Source: an uncultured Eggerthellaceae bacterium (GTDB taxonomy: Bacteria > Actinomycetota > Coriobacteriia > Coriobacteriales > Eggerthellaceae). Taken from it: a DNA stretch of 44,319 nt. The stretch lies in NCBI GenBank assembly GCA_958454405.1, contig CAUEBO010000017.1:1-44319 (forward strand). The letters run 5' to 3'. Made by a program: the position numbers and the translations under genes. Below, one piece after another: positions 1 to 6,452 of this stretch; the first letter of the stretch is position 1; each line of letters begins with the position of its first letter. The notes under the pieces were generated by a model that saw nothing but the letters and a program-made list of their open reading frames with translations, was not told the origin of the DNA and made no database searches.

Positions 1-191
1 GCGGCGACGAGCCGCCCACCTTCAACACCGAAGGCGAGGACATGCTGGGCGAGGCCCTGCCGCCCCGCTCCTACCAGCGCAATCTGGAAGAGCTGGACGC
101 GCTGCTGGGCTCGGTGGGGTCGCTCGGCTTCGGCGTGACCACCAAAGAGTCCGAGGAAGCTTCCAACGCCGACGACGACGTGGAAGAGTAA
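1..191 (+). CDS. C-terminal end of an unidentified protein (partial)
   Basis: An open frame enters from the left edge (first full codon at 3) and stops at TAA 189-191, giving the last 62 residues of a protein. The tail is acidic and low in complexity and ends in a run of Asp, Val and Glu, which looks like a disordered C-terminus rather than a folded domain. Codon use is GC-rich like the neighbouring genes. A G-run/C-run hairpin follows the stop, so the gene probably ends its own transcript. I do not recognise the family, and the body of the gene lies outside the window. Confidence 0.6.
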   Translation, partial: GDEPPTFNTEGEDMLGEALPPRSYQRNLEELDALLGSVGSLGFGVTTKESEEASNADDDVEE

Positions 192-200
192 GTTCGACCT

Positions 201-234
201 GGGGGGGGGTGCTTGGCGCGCCCCCCTTCTTGTT
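201..234 (+). terminator. Putative intrinsic terminator after the partial gene
   Basis: A run of nine G (201-209) can pair with six C (221-226) around a short loop, followed by a pyrimidine/T-rich tract at 227-234. It lies 10 nt after the stop of the partial gene. The T tract is interrupted, so termination efficiency is uncertain. Confidence 0.5.
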
Positions 235-249
235 GCGGGGTTTTTGGGG

Positions 250-332
250 GAGCTCGCGGGGCGACACCCAGTCGCTCAGACAGTCCTCGCTTCGCTGCGG
301 AACTCGCTTGGTGGGTGCCGCCCCGCGAGCTC
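250..332. repeat. Long inverted repeat between the partial gene and hisE
   Basis: The left arm (250-269, starting GAGCTCGCGGGGCG) matches the reverse complement of the right arm (313-332) at 19 of 20 positions. The roughly 43 nt between the arms can partly pair as well. It sits in a 316 bp gap (192-507) without a gene. It resembles in architecture, but not in sequence, the long hairpins found at 1048, 21230 and 38924. Confidence 0.6.
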
Positions 333-362
333 CTTCGCGCGGTTGCCGCAGCTGGAGCTCTT

Positions 363-403
363 GTCATCCTGAGCGGAGCGCGCAGCGCGGAGTCGAAGGA
401 TCC
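363..403. repeat. REP-like imperfect palindrome
   Basis: The stretch begins GTCATCCTGAGCGGAGCG and ends AGTCGAAGGATCC, so the outer ATCCT/AGGAT and inner GCG/CGC parts can pair as an imperfect hairpin. From memory, closely similar sequences recur in intergenic DNA of many unrelated bacteria; I cannot check that here. Only one copy is seen in this window. It is the last recognisable structure before hisE. Confidence 0.5.
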
Positions 404-507
404 CGTGCGGCGCCAGCGGGTGCGGCCGCAACCTGCGATAGGGCGGTCAGACCGGGACTCGCTGGAGAAGGGTTCTGCTTGCGGGGTTGTTTAGTAGGAG
501 GAGCATC

Positions 508-1005
508 ATGTCTCAGATAACCTATATCCCTTCCGGCGAAATGCCGCCTTCGTCGCAGATCGGGGCGACGTTCGAGGCGCTTGCCGCCACCATTGCGGCG
601 CGGCGCGATGCGGGGGACGAGAGCTACACGCACCGGCTTCTGACCGGCTCGCCCGACGGCGTGCTGAAGAAGGTCATGGAAGAGTCCGGCGAAGTGGCGC
701 TGGCGGCCAAGGACGTGGAGTCCTGGGCCTGCTCGTCGCTGGCTGCGACGCTGGCCTATCGAAGCGGGCAGGGCCGCGCAGACGACGGCGAACTGGCCGT
801 GGAGCTGCCGGCGGAGTACCACGAGGCTGTCGACCACCTGCGCTACGAGGCGGCCGACGTCGTGTACCATCTGCTGGTGGTGCTGGAGCGCTACGGCATC
901 GATCTCGACGAGTTCGCTGCCGAGCTCAACAACCGCATGAAGGACGACGAGCGCCCGCAAGGCGGCGTTCGCCTGCACGAAGATCACGTGAAACGGGGAA
1001 AGTAG
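508..1005 (+). CDS. hisE: Phosphoribosyl-ATP pyrophosphatase (HisE)
   Basis: Hydrolyses phosphoribosyl-ATP to phosphoribosyl-AMP, the second step of histidine synthesis, in the cytoplasm. The 165-residue product carries the MazG-like helical signature: a Lys/Glu-rich motif KKVMEESGEV at 54-63, with its acidic metal ligands, and RYEAADVVYHLL at 112-123. Family members are usually near 100 residues. The extra length is a roughly 20-residue N-terminal lead plus an insertion at about 71-107 between the two metal-binding helices. The start at 508 was chosen because a strong AGGAGGAG site lies just upstream (496-503); an in-frame ATG at 487 lacks one. No other his gene is present, so hisE is separated from the rest of the pathway. 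The short arm of a structured repeat begins 3 nt after the stop. Confidence 0.9.
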   Translation: MSQITYIPSGEMPPSSQIGATFEALAATIAARRDAGDESYTHRLLTGSPDGVLKKVMEESGEVALAAKDVESWACSSLAATLAYRSGQGRADDGELAVELPAEYHEAVDHLRYEAADVVYHLLVVLERYGIDLDEFAAELNNRMKDDERPQGGVRLHEDHVKRGK

Positions 1006-1008
1006 GTG

Positions 1009-1169
1009 TTCCGACGGCCTCCGGCCGTCGGAATTGCTCGACGCTGCGGCCTTTCGTGGCACCCGATCTCGCGGCGATGGCGAGGACTCGCGTACCAAAG
1101 TACGCTTCGCCCTCGTCATCCCCACGATCTCAGGCACCACGAAAGCCCTCGCTGACTTTGCAGGACCTG
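1009..1169. repeat. Bipartite structured repeat, copy 1 (hisE-glmM)
   Basis: Part one is an 11 bp perfect hairpin, TTCCGACGGCC (1009-1019) and its complement (1023-1033), with loop TCC. A box TCGACGCTGCGG follows (1038-1049). Part two is a long imperfect hairpin: outer stem CTTTCGTGG (1051-1059) with CCACGAAAG (1137-1145), and apical stem GCGTAC (1090-1095) with GTACGC (1100-1105). A tail CTCGCTGACTT then leads to ACCTG at 1169. The glmM ribosome site follows directly. Copies 2 and 3 lie at 21188 and 38883 and keep box and pairing while changing the stem bases. Confidence 0.85.
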
Positions 1170-1185
1170 CTGGAAAGGAAACAAC

Positions 1186-2520
1186 ATGGCACGACTATTC
1201 GGTACCGACGGGGTGCGCGGCGTGGCGAACACTCAGCTTACCTGCGACCTCGCGTTCAAGCTCGGCCAGGCGGCCGTGGCGTTCCAGGGCAAGACCATCC
1301 TCATCGGCAAGGACACGCGGCTTTCGGGGGACATGCTGGAAGCGGCGGTGTCGGCCGGCATCATGTCGATGGGAGGCACGGCGCTTTTGGCCGGCATCGT
1401 GCCGACGCCCGCCATCGCGCATCTCGTCCGCGAGCTGCATTGCGACGGCGGCATCGTCATCTCGGCTTCGCACAACCCGCCCGAGTACAACGGCATCAAG
1501 CTGTTCGACGGGCAGGGCTTCAAGCTCCCCGACGCGGTGGAAGACGACATCGAAGCGTTCGTCGTGCGCGGGGGAGCGCAGGGCGACGAGCTGCCGAACG
1601 GGGACGCCGTGGGCGTGGCCCTGCCGGTGGAGGACGCCTGCGAGCTCTATATCTCCCATGCGGTGGCCACCGTCGCCGACGAGGGCGTCGACCTGTCGGG
1701 GCTGAAGGTGGCGCTCGATGCGGGGCACGGAGCCTCCTGCGTGACGAGCGCTGAGGCGCTGCGCCGCCTGGGGGCCGACGTGACGGTGGTCAACGACGAC
1801 TTCGACGGCACCGACATCAACGTGGCATGCGGTTCCACCCATCTCGGCCCCGTGCGCGGCCTCGTGGCCGAGATCGGCGCCGATGTGGGCATCGCGCACG
1901 ACGGCGATGCTGATCGCGTCATGCTGGTGGACGCGCAGGGCAACGAGATAGACGGGGACGTGGTGGAGGCCGTGTGCGCCATCGACCTCAAAGAGCGGGG
2001 CAAGCTGGCCGGCAACACGGCCGTGTCCACGGTCATGTGCAACCTCGGGCTCTCGCACGCGCTGCGCGACGCCGGCATCGAGCTCGTGCAGACGAAGGTG
2101 GGCGACCGCTACGTGCTGGAGGCGATGCGCGAGGGCGGCTTCTTGCTGGGAGGCGAGCAGAGCGGCCACACGATCTTCCTCGAGCACAACTCCACGGGCG
2201 ACGGCCTGGTGACGGCACTGCAGTTCCTTGCGGCATGCAGGCGGGCCGGGAAGTCCGTCGCCGATGCCGCCGCCGTCATGACGCGTTTCCCGCAGACGCT
2301 CATCAACGTGCAGGTGAACGACAAGCACGCCCTTGAGGGCAACGCTGCCGTCGAAGCCGCCGTGGAGGCTGCGGAGGCCGAGCTGGGCGAGAACGGCCGC
2401 GTGCTCATCCGCCCGAGCGGCACCGAGCCCGTCGTGCGCGTCATGGTGGAGGCTGCGAGCGTCGCCGATGCCGAGCGGCACGCGCGCGCCATCGCCGACG
2501 TCGTCGAGCGCGAGGTGTAG
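1186..2520 (+). CDS. glmM: Phosphoglucosamine mutase (GlmM)
   Basis: Interconverts glucosamine-6-phosphate and glucosamine-1-phosphate, feeding UDP-GlcNAc and peptidoglycan synthesis. The 444-residue length is normal for the family. Visible motifs are the N-terminal LFGTDGVRGVAN, the phosphoserine loop ISASHNPPEYNG with catalytic Ser95, the metal-binding DGDADR at 239-244, the sugar-binding GGEQSGH, and the C-terminal phosphate-binding RPSGTEP. The ATG at 1186 has an AAAGGA site upstream. The 180 bp leader from hisE is filled by structured repeat copy 1, so glmM translation or readthrough from hisE may be affected by that structure (inference). The gene ends at a strong bidirectional terminator shared with the convergent reductase gene. 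Confidence 0.97.
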   Translation: MARLFGTDGVRGVANTQLTCDLAFKLGQAAVAFQGKTILIGKDTRLSGDMLEAAVSAGIMSMGGTALLAGIVPTPAIAHLVRELHCDGGIVISASHNPPEYNGIKLFDGQGFKLPDAVEDDIEAFVVRGGAQGDELPNGDAVGVALPVEDACELYISHAVATVADEGVDLSGLKVALDAGHGASCVTSAEALRRLGADVTVVNDDFDGTDINVACGSTHLGPVRGLVAEIGADVGIAHDGDADRVMLVDAQGNEIDGDVVEAVCAIDLKERGKLAGNTAVSTVMCNLGLSHALRDAGIELVQTKVGDRYVLEAMREGGFLLGGEQSGHTIFLEHNSTGDGLVTALQFLAACRRAGKSVADAAAVMTRFPQTLINVQVNDKHALEGNAAVEAAVEAAEAELGENGRVLIRPSGTEPVVRVMVEAASVADAERHARAIADVVEREV

Positions 2521-2565
2521 AGACTCCGCCCGGAACGGGAACGGCTTGAACGGGCTCGCCCGAGC

Positions 2566-2596
2566 AAAGCGACCCGCCGATCCGGCGGGTCGCTTT
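2566..2596. terminator. Bidirectional terminator between glmM and the reductase
   Basis: A perfect 14 bp stem starts AAAGCGACCCGCCG (2566-2579), has a 3 nt loop, and ends with its complement (2583-2596). An A-run opens it and a T-run closes it, so it can stop transcripts from both convergent genes. It lies 45 bp after the glmM stop and 11 bp beyond the reductase stop. Confidence 0.85.
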
Positions 2597-2607
2597 GCAT
2601 GCAGGGC

Positions 2608-4182
2608 CTACAGCCCGGAGATGTGCTCGTGCGCCGTGTTCGCCGCCGTTCGCGCGCTGTGGAAGCCGTTGCAGCTCATCGATCCGTTGATGTCGAGCCC
2701 GTACACGTTGTTCCAGAGCATGGCGCCGTCCGATCCGATGGCGAACAGGTTCTCGAACGCCTGGTCGCGCCCGGGCTTCTTCACGCGGAAGCGGCGATCG
2801 GTTTTCACGCCGCCGGCGTACGAGCCCTCCAGCACGCTGGAGATGTGCGCTGCATAGAAGGGGGGAACGGCCAGCTCCAGCAGGTACTGCGGGTCCTTCC
2901 CGAAGATGTCGTCGCGGCCTTGCCGAGCCTGCTCGTTGTACTCTTCGATCGTGTTCGCCAGCACGTCCTTGTCGAGGCCGATCGCGGCGGCAAGCGCCTC
3001 GATCGTGTCGGCCTTGTACGCGTCGTCGCCGCTCTCGATCATCGCGTCCCATTCTTTCGCCGTGTCGGCGTCTCCGTCCAGCATGGCGTTGAGGACCGTC
3101 TGATCCATGATGCTCCAGCACGAGCCTCCGTTCAGCCTGACGGGAACGTTCTGAAGCTCCATGTTGTGCGTGTAGGCCGACACCGCCTCGTCGGAGAACC
3201 GCTCGCCGTTGATGTCGACCCAGAGCGAAGGTCCGCCCCAGCACAGGTGGTCCCAAATGCCGCCCCACGGTTCGGCCGAGCCGATGATGTTCGTGCATCC
3301 CAGAGCGGGCTGGCCTTGCCAAATGCCCCCGATGCCGATGGCCATGTTGATGCCGTCGCCGTAATGGCCCGGGGTCCCGATGAACCGGATCTCGTCAAGG
3401 TTCACGCCGAGCAGCCCCATGCGGTCCTTGTCTTCGCCGAAGCCGCCGGTGGCTATGATGACCGCTTTCGCATTGATCTTGATGGTGTCGCCGTACTTGT
3501 CGGTTGCGTAGGCGCCGCCGACGTTGCCTCTCTCGTCCAGGAACAGTTCGCGTCCGCGGGTGTTCAGGCGCAGGCCGGCGCCGTACTCCTTCAGCTTCTT
3601 CTTCATCGCCGGGAAGTAGCCGATGCCCGCGGCGCCGTCTTTGTACACGAAGTCGAAGCTGTACTCGGCGCGATAGCGGCCCTCCTTGTACATCGCCAGA
3701 TACTCTTCGCTGATCTCTTCGGTCGGCTGGTACTCCACGCCGTTGCCCATGAGCCATTCGATGTTCTTTCCCGCGTTTTCAAGCAGGTCGCGGTAGAACA
3801 GGGGGTTGATGGCGTACGCCTGCGACTTCACTTCGTATGCGATCATCTCGCCCAAAGGAACGTTTTCCGTGTTCGGGTGCAGCCCGTAGCCGCAGGTGCA
3901 TTCCACTCCCAGGCCGTTGCCGCCCAGCGCGGCCTGCCCTTCGATGATGAGCACGTCGTCGCCGTTCTCGCCTGCCTGGACCGCGGCGCATACGCCGGTC
4001 AGGCCTCCTCCGACGATCAGTATGTCGCACGATAGCTCTTCGTCGACGTTGTTGGCGTAGTCCGCCTCTTCCGCAGACCCTTCGGCGGCGAATGCCGTCC
4101 GACCCGCCAGCCCCAGCGCCAGAGCCGCTCCTGCCGTGCCGGCCGCGCCGACGAGGAAGTTCCTTCTCGTGAGTTCTGCCAT
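2608..4182 (-). CDS. Tat-exported FAD-dependent reductase (fumarate reductase flavoprotein-like)
   Basis: A 524-residue flavoprotein of the FAD_binding_2 / fumarate reductase type. It begins with a twin-arginine signal peptide (TRRNFLVG at 5-12, hydrophobic stretch to about 33, cut probably after AFA). The FAD Rossmann motif is DILIVGGGLTGVCAA. The C-terminal region has GGVKTD followed by a divergent GSDGAMLWNNVYGLD cap rather than the usual GGxHGxNRLGG. No CxxCH haem motif and no fused FMN domain are visible, so electrons must come from a partner encoded elsewhere. Family members in Eggerthellaceae reduce diverse small molecules as extracytoplasmic electron acceptors; the substrate here is unknown. 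The start at 4182 has an AGAAGG site; longer in-frame starts would bury the Tat motif. It follows the lipoprotein gene by 47 bp, as an operon. Confidence 0.88.
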   Translation of the reverse strand: MAELTRRNFLVGAAGTAGAALALGLAGRTAFAAEGSAEEADYANNVDEELSCDILIVGGGLTGVCAAVQAGENGDDVLIIEGQAALGGNGLGVECTCGYGLHPNTENVPLGEMIAYEVKSQAYAINPLFYRDLLENAGKNIEWLMGNGVEYQPTEEISEEYLAMYKEGRYRAEYSFDFVYKDGAAGIGYFPAMKKKLKEYGAGLRLNTRGRELFLDERGNVGGAYATDKYGDTIKINAKAVIIATGGFGEDKDRMGLLGVNLDEIRFIGTPGHYGDGINMAIGIGGIWQGQPALGCTNIIGSAEPWGGIWDHLCWGGPSLWVDINGERFSDEAVSAYTHNMELQNVPVRLNGGSCWSIMDQTVLNAMLDGDADTAKEWDAMIESGDDAYKADTIEALAAAIGLDKDVLANTIEEYNEQARQGRDDIFGKDPQYLLELAVPPFYAAHISSVLEGSYAGGVKTDRRFRVKKPGRDQAFENLFAIGSDGAMLWNNVYGLDINGSMSCNGFHSARTAANTAHEHISGL

Positions 4183-4229
4183 GTCGATCCTTCTTCCCTT
4201 GGATGGAGTGCCGTCAAGAAATGCCAGGG

Positions 4230-4688
4230 CTACTTGAACCCTTCCTTCTCGGTGTACGAGATGTCGTGGGAGTCTGCGACGGCGTCGAGGCTCTCCACCG
4301 TGTAGACGTAGTTCGTCGAATCGTTGCTGCCCGCGCCCAGCACGGCGCCCGTCGACGCGACCACGTCCACCTGCATGGTCACGCGCTCGATGTCCAGCCC
4401 CGAATGGTTCTTCAAGCCGTCGATGAACTCGGCGTATGCGGGGTCGTCGCTCGAAATGGTGATGGGGCTGTCCTCGGGATTCAGCTCCAAGCCCGAAAGG
4501 ACCAGATCGTTCGAGGCCGTTTTCACAAGCGTTTTGGTTATCCTCGTGACGTCGTTTACGCCCGATCCTGCGCCCGAGCCGGCCGAACTGCATCCGCTGA
4601 GCGCCGCGAATGCCAGCATGGCCGCAAGCGCGCATGCGGCCAGCGCCGCGGCCCGCGCCGGCGCCGTTCCTGTCGTCTTCGTACCCAT
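4230..4688 (-). CDS. Small secreted lipoprotein upstream of the reductase
   Basis: A 152-residue protein with a classic lipoprotein signal: Lys/Arg start, Ala/Leu-rich core and lipobox LSGC with Cys33. The mature part is acidic, with alternating predicted strands, and resembles no family I can name. It lacks the threonine flavinylation motif expected of FMN-binding electron-transfer partners. The ATG at 4688 is preceded at 6 nt by AAGGAGG; two earlier in-frame ATGs (4709, 4694) precede or overlap that site. It is the first gene of a two-gene operon with the Tat reductase, so it may present substrate to, anchor or chaperone the enzyme at the outer membrane face (inference). Confidence 0.8.
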   Translation of the reverse strand: MGTKTTGTAPARAAALAACALAAMLAFAALSGCSSAGSGAGSGVNDVTRITKTLVKTASNDLVLSGLELNPEDSPITISSDDPAYAEFIDGLKNHSGLDIERVTMQVDVVASTGAVLGAGSNDSTNYVYTVESLDAVADSHDISYTEKEGFK

Positions 4689-4762
4689 GTCCATCCTCCT
4701 TGTCTGCATGGCCGCCTTGCTGGCGGCTCAAGAGGATTGAACATGGTTTTTCAGCGCCGGTC

Positions 4763-4809
4763 TTCATCACATAGAGATGACTTTGCGTGAAATCACCCAT
4801 AGGTGATGA
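4763..4809. promoter_or_regulatory. Tandem dyads upstream of the lipoprotein-reductase operon
   Basis: Two related palindromes share the centre CTATG on the minus strand: GTCATCTCTATGTGATGA (about 4764-4781) and GTCATCACCTATGGGTGAT (about 4791-4809), centres 28 bp apart. The second contains the perfect dyad ATCACC-CATA-GGTGAT at 4792-4807. They lie 76-120 bp upstream of the lipoprotein start, in the gap beside the luxR-type gene, so they are candidate binding sites for that regulator. Confidence 0.5.
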
Positions 4810-4885
4810 CCTGTCCCCGCCCAGGCCGCGCATGGACGTTGTGGGCAAAGGCAGCCGTTGGCGCGCGGCCTGTGGGCGCGCTGGG

Positions 4886-6364
4886 TCAGTCCTGCGGGGG
4901 AAAGACCAGGTTGAGCAGCTCTTGGCGATTGTGCACGTCGAGCTTGGTGTAGAGGTGCCGCACGTGCGTTTTGACGGTGTTGTCGGAAAGGTGCAGGCGC
5001 TCGGCTATGTACGGCACGCTCCTGCCGGCAAGGAGCAGGGCGAGCACCTCCGTTTCGCGGGCGGTCAGAAAGTAGCGCGCCGCCAGCTTCGAGGCGCTCT
5101 CCCGGTGGGAATGCAGGGGGAGGGAGCCCCCGGGCTCTTCGGGCTGGGTCCCTGAATCGACGAGCGCCACCTCCTGCTTCTTCAGCACCTTGCGCATGGA
5201 GGACGTGCTGTTGAAGAAGGACTGGGTGGCAAGGAGGAGGATGCCGCCGCATGCGACGAACGAAAACGCGACGAGCATGCCGTCGGAACCCACGGCCATC
5301 CCGGCGATCGTTCCCGCAAGCATGCCGAATTCGTCGAGCGCTTCGACGACGCAGATGATCTTGAGCAGGGACGTGCCCGAACTGTAGCGCGACATGATCA
5401 TGATCGCCCAGATCAAAAGGTCGAAACAGGCGAATCCTATGAAGATGGGGCTGGTGGCGAGCGGCAGGCGCGCAAGATCGAAGGCGCAAGCCGCCCCGCA
5501 GACCACCAGGCCCATCGACATGAGCAGCAGGCCGATCCGGAGGATCGAATAGGGCCGCCACGAGAAGAAGAGGTACCCTACGAGCACTGCGAAGCTCGTG
5601 ATGGCGCGCCAGACGATGGGAGCGTAGCTGATGAGCGGGCCCCCTGCGGGTTCGAGCACGGTGGCGTGGTAGTTCGCGAAGCCGAAAACGAAGGTCGCCG
5701 CCAAGACGATGGCCAGAAACGTCCGATCGCAGCCGAGGATCCTCCCCTTCGCCTCGAAGCCGCCCGCGGGGGGACGCGACACGGCCGCGACCGTTCCGAG
5801 GGTCGAGCGATTCCGGTCCCGAGCGATGTACGCGGCGAAGAAGAGCGTCGCCAAAAGGGGCAGGATGGCGATGAAGGCCACCGAGGCGAGGGGCCTGAGA
5901 AAGACGACCAGCAGGATGGAGACGATGTTGAGCGGGAGCGCCGCGGCAAGGTGGATCAGGGCGTTCGTCGTGCCCTCGCAGGTGGCGACGCTTCCGACGA
6001 GGATGATCCCCACGCCTTGGTACATTCCCACGAGGACGCATCCGGCAACGAAGAGCTCGGAGCTGCCGTTGATGCCCAGGTAGACGGCGAGCGTTCCCAG
6101 GCTGCCGCACACGAGCGAGCATGCGGCGAACACCTTCGGCTTGAGCATGCTGGTTCGCAGGCCGGCGCTCGATGCGCAGAGCGCCATGCAGATCGTGCCG
6201 ACGACGAACGAGATGATGAACAGCTTCGGATCGATCGAACTGCCCTTTGCCAGGAACAGAGCGGGGCTGAAGGGGACCACGTCGAACCACGACCAGAAGA
6301 AGCTCGATACGAGCAGCGCCGCTGGAGAGATATTGCCAACAAATCTGTTGAGCATCTCGTTCAT
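4886..6364 (-). CDS. Membrane-embedded LuxR-family transcriptional regulator
   Basis: A 492-residue protein whose first 400 residues or so form many hydrophobic segments (about 10-12 predicted membrane helices, MFS-like in look). It ends in a LuxR helix-turn-helix at about 425-490 (LTARETEVLALL, then SDNTVKTHVRHLYTKL). No receiver or PAS domain is present. From established knowledge, Eggerthellaceae carry many such regulators beside substrate-specific flavoprotein reductases, where the membrane part is thought to sense the substrate. Here it is followed on the same strand by the lipoprotein and Tat reductase, matching that pattern. A TATACT hexamer ends 7 nt before the ATG and no good ribosome site is visible, so the transcript may be leaderless. 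The start could also be the Met at codon 4. Confidence 0.88.
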   Translation of the reverse strand: MNEMLNRFVGNISPAALLVSSFFWSWFDVVPFSPALFLAKGSSIDPKLFIISFVVGTICMALCASSAGLRTSMLKPKVFAACSLVCGSLGTLAVYLGINGSSELFVAGCVLVGMYQGVGIILVGSVATCEGTTNALIHLAAALPLNIVSILLVVFLRPLASVAFIAILPLLATLFFAAYIARDRNRSTLGTVAAVSRPPAGGFEAKGRILGCDRTFLAIVLAATFVFGFANYHATVLEPAGGPLISYAPIVWRAITSFAVLVGYLFFSWRPYSILRIGLLLMSMGLVVCGAACAFDLARLPLATSPIFIGFACFDLLIWAIMIMSRYSSGTSLLKIICVVEALDEFGMLAGTIAGMAVGSDGMLVAFSFVACGGILLLATQSFFNSTSSMRKVLKKQEVALVDSGTQPEEPGGSLPLHSHRESASKLAARYFLTARETEVLALLLAGRSVPYIAERLHLSDNTVKTHVRHLYTKLDVHNRQELLNLVFPPQD

Positions 6365-6370
6365 GGGGCG

Positions 6371-6377
6371 GAGTATA
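6371..6377 (-). promoter_or_regulatory. Candidate -10 element for a leaderless luxR transcript
   Basis: On the minus strand TATACT lies exactly 7 nt before the ATG of the membrane LuxR gene (TATACT, CCGCCCC, ATG). That spacing would place the first transcribed base at the start codon. No convincing -35 box or ribosome site is present. Confidence 0.4.
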
Positions 6378-6452
6378 CACCACGGACGGAGCCCTGTGTT
6401 CCGAGCGGCCCCAGCCGGCTCCGAAGAGCCTGCCGGGGCCGTCGCGCTGCAT

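Noticed and set aside
1009..1033. The short hairpin after hisE as an ordinary intrinsic terminator
   Set aside because: There is no T-run after it, and the hairpins after purH and greA occupy the same place within a larger conserved element.
2608..4848. A 746-residue version of the reductase reading through the lipoprotein gene
   Set aside because: The extra 222 residues are out of frame with the lipoprotein and place the Tat signal in the interior. A good ribosome site supports the start at 4182.
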